Shown here: positions 35,475 through 42,398 of the stretch, in pieces
Position numbering within the stretch: position 1 is the first letter of the stretch
Layout of the letters: every line of letters begins with the position of its first letter
NCBI GenBank assembly: GCA_019639015.1
Contig: JAHBSS010000001.1
Coordinates: 73,189-115,586 of the forward strand
Source of the DNA: Cryobacterium sp.
Lineage (GTDB): Bacteria > Actinomycetota > Actinomycetes > Actinomycetales > Microbacteriaceae
Reading direction: 5' to 3'
DNA length: 42,398 nt
The notes under the pieces: generated by a model
Database searches by the model: none
The model's input: the letters and a program-made list of their open reading frames with translations, nothing else
Told to the model about the DNA's origin: nothing
Program-made: the position numbers and the translations under genes

Positions 35475-35915
35475 CTAATGCTCGCTACTGCGGTGAATTA
35501 GCTTTGAGAGCACGATAGCCGACCTGGTGTGATCAACATTCGGAGCGACCCGTACCCGCTCCAAAGCATTTTCTAAACTCGCGATGTCGCGAGAGCGCAT
35601 ATGCAATATCGCATCCGCGCTTCCCGTAACGGTTCCCGCGTCGATCACTTCAGGAACGGAACTGAGAATCCGCCGAAGTTCGTCGGGTGAGACGGTTCCT
35701 CTGCAAAATAATTCAACATACGCTTCCGTGGCGAGGCCCTCGATCGAAGGGTCAACTTGGATCGTGAATCTCCGAATCACCTTGTCTGAGACGAGGCGAT
35801 CAACTCTGCGTTTTACTGCCGAAGCGGAAAGCCCGATGACTTCGCCGATATCCCCGTAACCGGCTCTAGAGTTCTGCCGTAATTGGTCGATGATTTGGTA
35901 GTCGAGGCTGTCCAT
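35475..35915 (-). CDS. Lrp/AsnC-family transcriptional regulator
   Basis: 146 residues. HTH at about 1-60: MDSLDYQIIDQLRQNSRAGYGDIGEVIGLSASAVKRRVDRL with the recognition helix SASAVKRRV. The C-terminal RAM domain (about 65-140) reads EAYVELFCRGTVSPDELRRIL, VIDAGTVTGSADAILHMR and so on, where small-molecule (amino acid) ligands bind at the dimer interface. ATG 35915 follows TAGAGT (35927-35922) by 6 nt. It is divergent from the dimethylargininase-like gene, and a 19-bp dyad lies between the two, so it probably controls that gene and itself in response to an amino acid such as arginine or ornithine (inference). Confidence 0.9.
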   Translation of the reverse strand: MDSLDYQIIDQLRQNSRAGYGDIGEVIGLSASAVKRRVDRLVSDKVIRRFTIQVDPSIEGLATEAYVELFCRGTVSPDELRRILSSVPEVIDAGTVTGSADAILHMRSRDIASLENALERVRVAPNVDHTRSAIVLSKLIHRSSEH

Positions 35916-35921
35916 TTGCAA

Positions 35922-35927
35922 ACTCTA
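35922..35927 (-). promoter_or_regulatory. Leaderless -10 box of the Lrp gene
   Basis: TAGAGT on the minus strand, then TTGCAA, then ATG 35915. It rules out the TTG at 35921. Confidence 0.6.
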
Positions 35928-35956
35928 CGGCGAATCGTTGTGTTTGTGCTACAGAC

Positions 35957-35975
35957 CGCGCATGAAATGTGCGCG
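35957..35975 (+). promoter_or_regulatory. Candidate Lrp/AsnC operator
   Basis: CGCGCA (35957-35962), 7 nt, TGCGCG (35970-35975): a perfect dyad about 40 nt upstream of the Lrp start and about 100 nt upstream of the divergent hydrolase gene. Position and symmetry fit an autoregulatory Lrp site; no T-tract is present, so it is not a terminator. Confidence 0.5.
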
Positions 35976-36077
35976 AAATGCCGTGAAGATTCGTTGATTG
36001 TGTAAGAAACTTGAAACGGCGTCCCGGTTCGGGGCTTGGAAAAGTGACCTAGTCCGCCGAGAGACCCGGAGACAAAA

Positions 36078-36941
36078 ATGACTCAGACGCTTGAGGGCGG
36101 CCTAACGGCGGCCGTTGATCGAAACCCATCGCATCGCACCGTACTCATGTGCAAGCCGACCTATTACACCGTCAGCTATCGGATTAATCCATGGATGCAT
36201 CCAGAACGACCTACCGACACAGCGCTTGCCGTCAAACAATGGCAAGTGCTTTATGACACTTATAAGTCGCTCGGCTTCGATGTCGAGTTAATCGAACCAA
36301 TTGATGGATTACCAGACATGGTTTATTCCGCAAACGGCGGATTCGTGCTGGACAACATCGCCTACGGCGCAAGTTTCACATACGCGCAACGTCAGCCTGA
36401 GGGTCCCGCTTACATGGATTGGTTCAGAAGTCAGGGCTTCGAGGTTCACGCGCCGAAAGAAGTGAATGAAGGAGAAGGAGATTTCCTGCTGGTCGGAGAC
36501 GTGATCCTCGCCGGAACAGGGTTTCGTTCAGATTCAGACTCTCATCGCGAGGTCGCGGAAATATTCAATCGCGAAGTCATAACTTTGGAACTAGTTAACC
36601 CAAGCTTTTATCATCTGGACACGGCAATTGCTGTCCTTGACCCTTCACCTAAACCCGGCGACGAGGCAAACATTGCATACTTGCCATCCGCATTTAGTGA
36701 GCCAAGTCTCAAGTTGCTTGAGAAACGCTACCCGGAAGCAATTTTGGTGAGCGAGGAAGACGCTTCGGTACTCGGCCTGAACTCCTATTCGGACGGTAAG
36801 AACGTGGTTATTGCTTCAAGAGCAAAAGGATTCGAAACGCAATTGCGAGATAGAGGTTACAACCCCATTGGAGTGGACTTGTCTGAGCTGCTACTTGGCG
36901 GCGGCGGAGTAAAGTGCTGCACTCTGGAGTTGAGGCGCTAA
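36078..36941 (+). CDS. Dimethylargininase / arginine-deiminase-fold hydrolase
   Basis: 287 residues of the guanidine-modifying fold, a five-bladed propeller. The pattern is that of actinobacterial DDAH-like proteins: MCKPTYYTVSYRINPWMHPE at about 24-43, DMVYSANGGFVLD (substrate-binding Asp and Asn), NEGEGDFLLVG (Glu/Asp), NPSFYHLDTAIAVLD with catalytic His179, and the closing GGGGVKCCTLEL with the nucleophilic Cys at 280/281. All catalytic positions are present. It probably hydrolyses N-methylated arginine or arginine to citrulline. ATG 36078 has GGAGA about 8 nt upstream. In related genomes it often sits next to ornithine aminotransferase (rocD), which is not here; the downstream gene is an AidB-like dehydrogenase. 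Confidence 0.88.
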   Translation: MTQTLEGGLTAAVDRNPSHRTVLMCKPTYYTVSYRINPWMHPERPTDTALAVKQWQVLYDTYKSLGFDVELIEPIDGLPDMVYSANGGFVLDNIAYGASFTYAQRQPEGPAYMDWFRSQGFEVHAPKEVNEGEGDFLLVGDVILAGTGFRSDSDSHREVAEIFNREVITLELVNPSFYHLDTAIAVLDPSPKPGDEANIAYLPSAFSEPSLKLLEKRYPEAILVSEEDASVLGLNSYSDGKNVVIASRAKGFETQLRDRGYNPIGVDLSELLLGGGGVKCCTLELRR

Positions 36942-36955
36942 GCCAATTTTCGGGC

Positions 36956-36961
36956 TAGCCT
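36956..36961 (+). promoter_or_regulatory. Leaderless -10 box of the AidB-like gene
   Basis: TAGCCT ends 6 nt before GTG 36968, in the 26-nt gap after the DDAH-like gene. The dehydrogenase can thus be transcribed independently. Confidence 0.55.
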
Positions 36962-36967
36962 GAAATT

Positions 36968-38572
36968 GTGCCAACGCACGAAGTAACCAATCAGGCGCCA
37001 CCCCGCGTCAATCTGAACGAGTTTGAGTTGAACACACCGCTCGTTGAGTCGGTATCACGCCTTGATGCTGGGTTCGCGTTGCCAGCCTTAACGGAGGTTG
37101 GTCAACTTGTTGGCACGAGCGAATTTCAAGCCGATGCGGAGACTGCAAACACGAACACCCCCGTGTTGCACTCCCACGACCGTTGGGGCAACCGAATTGA
37201 CGAGGTTGAATATGACGAGTCGTATCACCGAATAATTGGGTCGGCGATTTCGAATGGGGCGCATTCAAGTGACTGGGCAACACCCAAGCCCGGTGCAAAT
37301 GTCGCAAGAGCCGCCACGTTCATGCTGTTCGCCCAAATTGAACCTGGGCATGCTTGCCCGGTTTCAATGACGCATGCGGTTGTTCCGTCCCTCTTAAAGT
37401 CGGACGAGCTAACCAGGAAATGGCTCCCTAAGGTACTCAGCACTGACTACGATCCAACGCTCAACCCCGCAAAGAGTTCAGCGATTTTTGGCATGGGCAT
37501 GACGGAAAAACAAGGTGGCTCGGATGTTAAATCGAACACAACCCGCGCTGTCGCCAATCGAGATGGCAGTTTTCAAATCACCGGCCACAAGTGGTTTTGC
37601 AGCGCCCCGATGTCTGATGCGTTCCTTGTTCTTGCACAATCTAGGGCCGGTCTTAGCTGCTTCTTATTACCGCGTGTGCTTGATGATGGGACCAAGAACA
37701 GTTTCGAGATTCAACGACTGAAAGATAAGGCCGGCAACCGATCCAATGCCTCCTGTGAGGTCGAATTCGAAAACTCCAGCGCATTTCTGCTCGGCGACGA
37801 AGGCCGAGGTGTTGCCACGATTATCGAAATGGTCGCCCAGACAAGACTGGATTGCATTTACGGTTCAGCTGCGGGGATGCGGCAGTCGGTCGCTGAAGCA
37901 TTGTGGCAAGTGCGACACAGGGCGGCATTCGGCAAGCTACTAATTGATCAACCGGTCATGACTACCGTCGTTGCCGATTTGGCTTTGGAAGCGGAAGCTG
38001 CAACTTTCGCGGGGATGCGATTAGCACGAGCTCATGATATTGATGCTGCAGACCAGGAGATAGCTTTTAGAAGATTGGCTACTGCTGTAACGAAGTATTG
38101 GGTTTGCAAGAGGGGCCCAGAGCATTCCTACGAAGCGATGGAATGCCTAGGCGGCAACGGTTACATTCTCGATTTTCCATCAGCGAGACGTTTTCGCGAA
38201 CAGCCGGTAATGGCGATCTGGGAGGGCTCGGGAAATGTGATCGCACTTGACGTGCTTCGAGCAATTGAGAAAGACCCGAGTACTGTCGACGCATTCCTCA
38301 GCGAGGTAGCGCTCGCAGACGGGGAACACGCAGTGTTCGACAGTTTCCTGTCGGAAACCAAACGATTGCTCACGGTTGGGCTTTCGGTCTCGGATGCGAG
38401 ACGGCTGACTGAGCGACTGGCCCTGCTTCTTGAGGCTTCGCTCATGATGCGGTGGGCGCCCGGCAACTCAGCGGATGCGTTCGTGAGAGCCAGGCTCGGT
38501 GAAGACCGTGGAAGACTTTATGGCGTCCTACCTGCAGGCGCCAATTTGAACGCAATTCTTGCGCGGCACTAA
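36968..38572 (+). CDS. AidB-like acyl-CoA dehydrogenase
   Basis: 534 residues. The length and the long N-terminal region (PLVESVSRLDAGFALPALTEVG) differ from ordinary acyl-CoA dehydrogenases (about 380). FGMGMTEKQGGSDVKSNTTRA at about 178-198 is the hallmark of AidB and its relatives, and HKWFCSAPMSDAFLVLAQ is the next conserved block. Flavin-site segments (AAFGKLLIDQPVM; AMECLGGNGYILDFPSARRFREQPVMAIWEGSGNVIALDVLRA) are complete. AidB belongs to the alkylation (Ada) response in E. coli and binds DNA and FAD; whether this one is part of such a response is open, as no ada or alkB gene is in the window. GTG 36968 follows the leaderless -10. It is followed by the GNAT gene after 13 nt. Confidence 0.9.
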   Translation: MPTHEVTNQAPPRVNLNEFELNTPLVESVSRLDAGFALPALTEVGQLVGTSEFQADAETANTNTPVLHSHDRWGNRIDEVEYDESYHRIIGSAISNGAHSSDWATPKPGANVARAATFMLFAQIEPGHACPVSMTHAVVPSLLKSDELTRKWLPKVLSTDYDPTLNPAKSSAIFGMGMTEKQGGSDVKSNTTRAVANRDGSFQITGHKWFCSAPMSDAFLVLAQSRAGLSCFLLPRVLDDGTKNSFEIQRLKDKAGNRSNASCEVEFENSSAFLLGDEGRGVATIIEMVAQTRLDCIYGSAAGMRQSVAEALWQVRHRAAFGKLLIDQPVMTTVVADLALEAEAATFAGMRLARAHDIDAADQEIAFRRLATAVTKYWVCKRGPEHSYEAMECLGGNGYILDFPSARRFREQPVMAIWEGSGNVIALDVLRAIEKDPSTVDAFLSEVALADGEHAVFDSFLSETKRLLTVGLSVSDARRLTERLALLLEASLMMRWAPGNSADAFVRARLGEDRGRLYGVLPAGANLNAILARH

Positions 38573-38585
38573 GTCAGATTCCTTC

Positions 38586-39197
38586 ATGAGCGACGAGTTT
38601 CTGTTTCGAAACGCAACCACGCGCGATACCGACGAGGTTTATGAAATTTGTCTGAAGACCGGGGATGCGGGTGAAGATGCAACCGCCATTTTTCAACATC
38701 CTGAACTACTCGGGCATATTTACGCTGGCCCCTATTTGCGGTTTCCGGATCGATTTGCGTTAGTCATCGAAGACAACGAAGGGATCGCGGGCTATCTCCT
38801 TGCAGTCCCGGATTCCAGACAGTTCGAGACCTGGGCCGAGCAGAATTGGTGGCCAGAGTTGAGGCGCCACTATCCAAGTACCAATGAACTAACCAGAGAA
38901 GCCGCACTAATTAGGCAAATTCATCACCCAAATATTGCTTCCGAAAGATTCGTTGGAGAATACCCAGCTCACATGCACATTGATCTTCTCCCCCGCGTCC
39001 AAGGGAAAGGACTTGGCAGGCGGTTGATGAGGATGCTCGCTCTCGACCTTGAAAGCAAGAATGTAGCCGGATTACACCTTGGTGTGAGCGCACAAAACAC
39101 TCGAGCATCGCAGTTCTATCGGCGCTTGGGGTTCCAATTGCTTGAGGCCACCGAGTTTGGCGAGATTCTCGGTCTGAAGTTTCCCGCAACGATCTAG
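38586..39197 (+). CDS. GNAT-family N-acetyltransferase
   Basis: 203 residues. FLFRNATTRDTDEVYEICLKTG is the opening strand and helix, ALVIEDNEGIAGYLLAVPD the second sheet segment, and MHIDLLPRVQGKGLGRRLMRML contains the acetyl-CoA binding motif RVQGKGLG. The end HLGVSAQNTRASQFYRRLGFQLLE is motif B (N-x-x-A-x-x-F-Y-x-x-x-G-F). About 60 residues between the first and second part are more than the minimal fold and resemble the acetyltransferase-like part of larger proteins. It transfers an acetyl group from acetyl-CoA to an amine; the substrate is unknown. ATG 38586 is preferred; TCAGAT ends 6 nt upstream as a weak -10. Coupled with the AidB-like gene by position only. Confidence 0.88.
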   Translation: MSDEFLFRNATTRDTDEVYEICLKTGDAGEDATAIFQHPELLGHIYAGPYLRFPDRFALVIEDNEGIAGYLLAVPDSRQFETWAEQNWWPELRRHYPSTNELTREAALIRQIHHPNIASERFVGEYPAHMHIDLLPRVQGKGLGRRLMRMLALDLESKNVAGLHLGVSAQNTRASQFYRRLGFQLLEATEFGEILGLKFPATI

Positions 39198-39208
39198 CTA
39201 AACCAGTT

Positions 39209-40534
39209 TCATTGGCTCTTGTGTGCCTCAGTTTCGATGATTGCAATTTCAGTCGTTGCAAGTTCTCGCGCACTTGAGTCGCCTGCGAACCCGAGCCTTA
39301 ACTGTGGCCAAGTTCGCGAGTATCGGATCCTGACGCTCTTGAATCTGACGAGCCAATACCCACAAACGGCTGCGGCAGCGATTCCAGCAACCGCTGCGAC
39401 CGCTAGTCCCCAACGTGGACCAAATTGATTCACAATCCAGCCAACAAACGGGGCACCAATGGGGGTGCCGCCAACGAAGATAGCCATGTAAAGCGCCATG
39501 ACTCGGCCACGCATCATCGGCTTCACTGTTGTCTGCACGAATGAGTTTGCCGTCGTCATGAAAACGAGAGATGAAAACCCGATCAGAGTTAGCGAAATAG
39601 CAAACGTCTCGAACGTTGGCATGAGTGCTGAAAGCGTTGCAGCGAAGCCAAACGCCAAGGAAGCCAAGAAAATTGTTCGCATCTTGGGTCGAGACTGACG
39701 CGCTGAGATTAGCGCCCCAGCCACAGAGCCGACTGCCATTACAGAACTGAGCAAACCGAACTCACCGGCACCTCGATGAAACGCCATGGTTGTCATTGTC
39801 GAGGTGAAGATCGCGAAATTCATTCCGAAGGTTCCAATTATGAACACCATGACGAGAATTACAACAATTGCCGGCACTTGTTTGACGTATTTGAAACCTG
39901 CGAGGATTTGCCCGCGCTCTCTTGCGGCTCGCGGTTGCAAGTGGAGTTCACTTACGCGAATCAGTTTTAGCGCAACAATTGTCGCCGCAAAAGTTACCGC
40001 ATTGATTAAGAACACCGGACCGGCCCCAACAACTGCTGTTAGCACTCCCGCGACCGCTGGACCAATGAGCCTGGCTGCATGGAAAGAAACCGAGTTTAGG
40101 GAGACCGCGTTAGTGAGGTCCTTGGACTCCACGAGTTCTGCCACAAAGATTTGCCTAACAGGTGCATCGAAAGTTGCAACAATTCCGAGTAGTAACGCGA
40201 ACAAGTAGACATGCCAAAGTTGTGCAACTCCGGTAATGACGATCACGCCGAGCCCCATCGCTAGGGCGCCCATTATTGCTTGAGTAAGCATGAGCATTCT
40301 GCGTACGTTTACCCTATCCGCGATCATTCCAGTTAGAGGGGCGAGAACCAGTTGTGGTCCGAATTGCAGGGCCATCGTGATTCCCACAGCCGCGGCGTCG
40401 TTGTTACTTAGTTCGGTCAGGACGATCCAGTCTTGAGCCGTGCGCTGCATCCAGGTTCCGATATTGGACGTGAGGCCGCCGATGAACCAGAGAAGATAGT
40501 TGTGGACTCCAAGGGAACGAAATGTTGCGCTCAA
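39209..40534 (-). CDS. MFS efflux transporter (EntS / MFS_3 type)
   Basis: 441 residues, 12 membrane helices. N-terminal LGVHNYLLWFIGGLTSNIGTWMQRTAQDWIVLTEL, then PQLVLAPLTGMIADRVNVRRMLMLTQ with the MFS motif A (GxxADRxxxRR), and FDAPVRQIFVAELVESKDLTNAVSLNSVSFHAARLIGPAVAG, all as in the EntS-like drug/siderophore exporters. Start TTG 40534 overlaps the stop codon of the MarR gene (TTGA), so both are translated together. The MarR repressor probably controls both genes. Ends 11 nt from the convergent GNAT gene. Confidence 0.9.
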   Translation of the reverse strand: MSATFRSLGVHNYLLWFIGGLTSNIGTWMQRTAQDWIVLTELSNNDAAAVGITMALQFGPQLVLAPLTGMIADRVNVRRMLMLTQAIMGALAMGLGVIVITGVAQLWHVYLFALLLGIVATFDAPVRQIFVAELVESKDLTNAVSLNSVSFHAARLIGPAVAGVLTAVVGAGPVFLINAVTFAATIVALKLIRVSELHLQPRAARERGQILAGFKYVKQVPAIVVILVMVFIIGTFGMNFAIFTSTMTTMAFHRGAGEFGLLSSVMAVGSVAGALISARQSRPKMRTIFLASLAFGFAATLSALMPTFETFAISLTLIGFSSLVFMTTANSFVQTTVKPMMRGRVMALYMAIFVGGTPIGAPFVGWIVNQFGPRWGLAVAAVAGIAAAAVCGYWLVRFKSVRIRYSRTWPQLRLGFAGDSSARELATTEIAIIETEAHKSQ

Positions 40535-40947
40535 TTGTCAGCCAATTCCTTGAAGATGGGTGCGGCGAGATCGAGAATTCGTTGCTGTTCGGCATTCAGC
40601 TTTGCGATTTGCGTTGAGAACCAGGCATCACGCTTTCTCCTGGTCTCGGCAATGAACTCTCGCCCGGCTTCCGTCAAGTCAATAACTAGGCGCCGAGCAT
40701 CATCGTCGGCGCAATTGCTTGAAACCAAGCCCGCGTTGACTAGTCCTTTAACGGTTCGGTTCATGCTTGGCGACGTCACTTGCTCGTGGTCGCTTAGTGA
40801 GCCGAGGGATTGGGGCCCGTGGTTTGCAAGCGTATAGAGCACCGAGCGTTGAGCTTCAGAGAGTGCTTCATTGGCGGAGTTGGAGCGGATTCGCCGTGAG
40901 AGTTTCTGGATTGAAAATCGAAGTTGTTGATTGAGTTCTGAGGACAT
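40531..40947 (-). CDS. MarR-family transcriptional regulator
   Basis: 138 residues, compact MarR fold. Winged helix: SEAQRSVLYTLANHGPQSLGSLSDHEQVTSPSMNRTVKGLVNAGLV, where VTSPSMNRTVKGLV is the recognition helix, followed by the wing SSNCADDDARRLVIDLT; the usual DGR turn reads DDARR. It is first in a two-gene unit with the MFS exporter. A 25-bp imperfect palindrome (40947-40971) covers its own start region, the likely operator. Autorepression and induction by an exported substrate is the usual circuit for such pairs (family knowledge). Confidence 0.9.
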   Translation of the reverse strand: MSSELNQQLRFSIQKLSRRIRSNSANEALSEAQRSVLYTLANHGPQSLGSLSDHEQVTSPSMNRTVKGLVNAGLVSSNCADDDARRLVIDLTEAGREFIAETRRKRDAWFSTQIAKLNAEQQRILDLAAPIFKELADN

Positions 40948-40971
40948 TATTTACTTAGCCTAACGAAATAA
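40947..40971 (-). promoter_or_regulatory. Dyad operator of the marR-MFS unit
   Basis: TTATTTACTTAG (40947-40958), C (40959), CTAACGAAATAA (40960-40971): the arms match as reverse complements at 10 of 12 positions, centred on 40959. The core TTAGCCTAAC also fits the centre of a DtxR/IdeR iron box (14 of 19 positions of TTAGGTTAGCCTAACCTAA by eye). It overlaps the MarR start codon and its upstream promoter zone. Confidence 0.6.
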
Positions 40972-41033
40972 ATTGTCTTGATGCACCACGTCGGAATAGA
41001 TACCCGAGAATAGAATCAACTCAAGGGGGCAAC

Positions 41034-41912
41034 GTGGCCGAAAACGGATCAAAATCAAAGTCCACTCGTGAAGATTCGAGCTATCTAGATGAGCAGGGAG
41101 TCCGGATTCACTGCTACGCCTGGCGTGTTTCAAAGCCGAAAGCGGTAGTGCAGATCGTTCACGGTCTCGGTGAACATGCGCTTCGTTATGAATGGCTCGC
41201 AGCACAACTAAATCGGGCGGGCTATTCCGTGTTCGCGGATGATCATCGCGGCCATGGTGCTACGGGTATGGAGCAAACCGGTGGTGACATCACTCGACTT
41301 GGAAAGCTTGGGCCGGGGGGACTTCGAGCTGCGATCGCATCCGTCCATGAATATTCAACACAAATCAAGAAGCAGAACCCGGGTCTGCCTTTAGTGCTGC
41401 TCGGTCACAGCTGGGGATCGCTAATCGCACAGATCTTGCTCAACAAATTTTCTCGGGACTACACAGTCGCCATCCTCAGTGGTAGCGCATACAGGACCCT
41501 TCGACACATGAACGGCGGGGACCTAAACGCCAAACACCGTAAACTTGGTGACCCCGATTACGAATGGATCAGCCGCGACAAGTCTGTAGTCAAAGCCGCG
41601 GCAGCCGACCCACTGATGTTCGTAGCAAGAGGACTCAAGCTGTTCGGGCTGGCGGATAGTCTAAGGCTCCTCGGAAAACCGTCCAAGACTTTGGAGCACG
41701 ACATCCCGTTGCTAATTCTTTCTGGAAGTGACGACAGTTTCGGCGGCGAAAGAAGCGTTGAGTTGCTCGCAAACAGCTACTTGAAGCGCAGCGGTCTTAC
41801 CGACGTCACAGTGATCGTCTATAAGGACGCTCGTCACGAAGTGTTCAACGAAACGAACAAACAAGAAGTAGTCACCGACACCATTGCCTGGCTTGCCGAT
41901 CGGTTGACTTAA
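41034..41912 (+). CDS. Alpha/beta hydrolase, monoacylglycerol-lipase-like
   Basis: 292 residues of the serine-aminopeptidase-S33 / monoacylglycerol lipase type. KAVVQIVHGLGEHALRYEWLA (oxyanion-hole HG), GYSVFADDHRGHGAT, and the nucleophile elbow LLGHSWGSLIAQ with Ser126. Asp lies in SGSDDSFGG and the catalytic His in DARHEVFNE, both in the right order. No signal peptide is present, so it acts in the cytoplasm, probably on monoacylglycerols or lysophospholipids. GTG 41034 has AAGGGGG at 41023-41029. Divergent from the marR-MFS unit. Confidence 0.9.
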   Translation: MAENGSKSKSTREDSSYLDEQGVRIHCYAWRVSKPKAVVQIVHGLGEHALRYEWLAAQLNRAGYSVFADDHRGHGATGMEQTGGDITRLGKLGPGGLRAAIASVHEYSTQIKKQNPGLPLVLLGHSWGSLIAQILLNKFSRDYTVAILSGSAYRTLRHMNGGDLNAKHRKLGDPDYEWISRDKSVVKAAAADPLMFVARGLKLFGLADSLRLLGKPSKTLEHDIPLLILSGSDDSFGGERSVELLANSYLKRSGLTDVTVIVYKDARHEVFNETNKQEVVTDTIAWLADRLT

Positions 41913-41974
41913 TCGCATTCGTTCTTTTTGAGGTTAGTTAGGCTCAGTAGGTAACCAGTTAAAGGAGCGCTCGC

Positions 41975-42398
41975 GTGCACGGAGAATACAAGGTTCCAGG
42001 TGGGAAACTTGTTGTTGTTGATTTGGATGTCGACAAGGGCAAGATTTCAAACTTCAGACTTGCCGGGGACTTCTTTCTCGAACCAGACGAGGCGCTCGAG
42101 TCGATCAATAACGCGATAAATGGGCTACCGGCAAGTAGCGATGCCGAACAAATTGCAGTCGCGGTAAAGGCAGCACTTCCAGAAGGAGCGTTATTGCTCG
42201 GATTCAGCGCCGAATCAGTTGCCATTGCAATTCGACGCGCACTATCTAAAGCCAGCAGTTGGACAGACTACGAATGGCAACTTATCCACGGTGAAGCATA
42301 TCCACCGGTATTACAGATGGCGCTGGATCAGGTCCTTGCTGAGGAAGTTGGTGCCGGCAGACGAAAGCCGACATTGCGAATTTGGGAATGGAACGAAC
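41975..42398 (+). CDS. lplA: Lipoate-protein ligase A-like protein, 5' part
   Basis: About 141 residues before the window ends, with no stop codon. HGEYKVPGGKLVVVDLDVDKGKISNFRLAGDFFLEPDEALESI matches the accessory domain that in actinobacteria precedes the catalytic part of lipoate ligase; the ligase part then begins with LIHGEAYPPVLQMALDQVLAEEVGAGRRKPTLRIWEW. It would attach lipoate or octanoate to E2 subunits and the glycine-cleavage H protein. The N-terminal placement of the accessory domain is opposite to that in E. coli LplA. GTG 41975 has AAAGGAG at 41961-41967, seven bases upstream. The remainder is outside the window. Confidence 0.85.
   Translation, partial: MHGEYKVPGGKLVVVDLDVDKGKISNFRLAGDFFLEPDEALESINNAINGLPASSDAEQIAVAVKAALPEGALLLGFSAESVAIAIRRALSKASSWTDYEWQLIHGEAYPPVLQMALDQVLAEEVGAGRRKPTLRIWEWNE

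Overview
The window reads as the chromosome of a small-genome actinobacterium, most likely a freshwater Microbacteriaceae (an inference from gene content and order, not from a marker gene). The pointers are: an HspR-type dnaK-grpE-dnaJ-hspR-clpB operon with HAIR operators, a fused CopD-CtaG copper protein downstream of rpsN-hup, an F420-type luciferase-like oxidoreductase, an actinobacterial-type Dcd, G+C near 50 % by eye, very tight gene packing, and many genes whose start codon lies 6-7 nt after a TANNNT -10 box (leaderless transcription). It is mostly core housekeeping sequence. I see no insertion sequence, prophage, CRISPR array or rRNA, and no gene-free stretch above about 250 nt.

Layout. 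1-2544: tail of rpsN, then hup with a strong terminator, then the CopD-CtaG fusion. 2566-7909: an accessory-looking stretch with an unknown anchored protein and a divergent PIF1-like helicase, a small unknown ORF, a MarR regulator, an XRE + nucleotidyltransferase pair behind a perfect palindrome, and an orphan lipoprotein. 7972-11579: tRNA-Gly(CCC), dcd, then a minus-strand cluster of MFS transporter, PEP mutase-family lyase and idi. 11580-17838: the complete heat-shock operon with two HAIR boxes; its ClpB lacks the N domain and its J protein lacks the zinc finger. 17850-28979: surface acyltransferase, LLM oxidoreductase with threonine aldolase, a NatAB-like ABC exporter, a DUF6421-like protein, a GntR regulator, xth, pyrE and a Pro-rich septum-formation-type protein.

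28988-34728 is a five-gene minus-strand operon: potA-potD-potB-potC for polyamine-type import, plus a YtcJ-like amidohydrolase. 34923-39197 holds a thioesterase, an Lrp/AsnC regulator divergent from a dimethylargininase-like hydrolase, an AidB-like acyl-CoA dehydrogenase and a GNAT acetyltransferase. 39209-42398 holds a MarR-MFS efflux pair with a dyad operator, a monoacylglycerol-lipase-like hydrolase and the start of an lplA-like ligase.

The best candidates for a second look are the XRE/nucleotidyltransferase module with its 11-bp-arm operator, the amidohydrolase built into the polyamine operon, the HAIR box shared with a divergent MFS gene, and the consistent leaderless promoter grammar, which re-sets several start codons. 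I did not find a clearly new multi-gene system; the nearest candidates belong to recognisable families.
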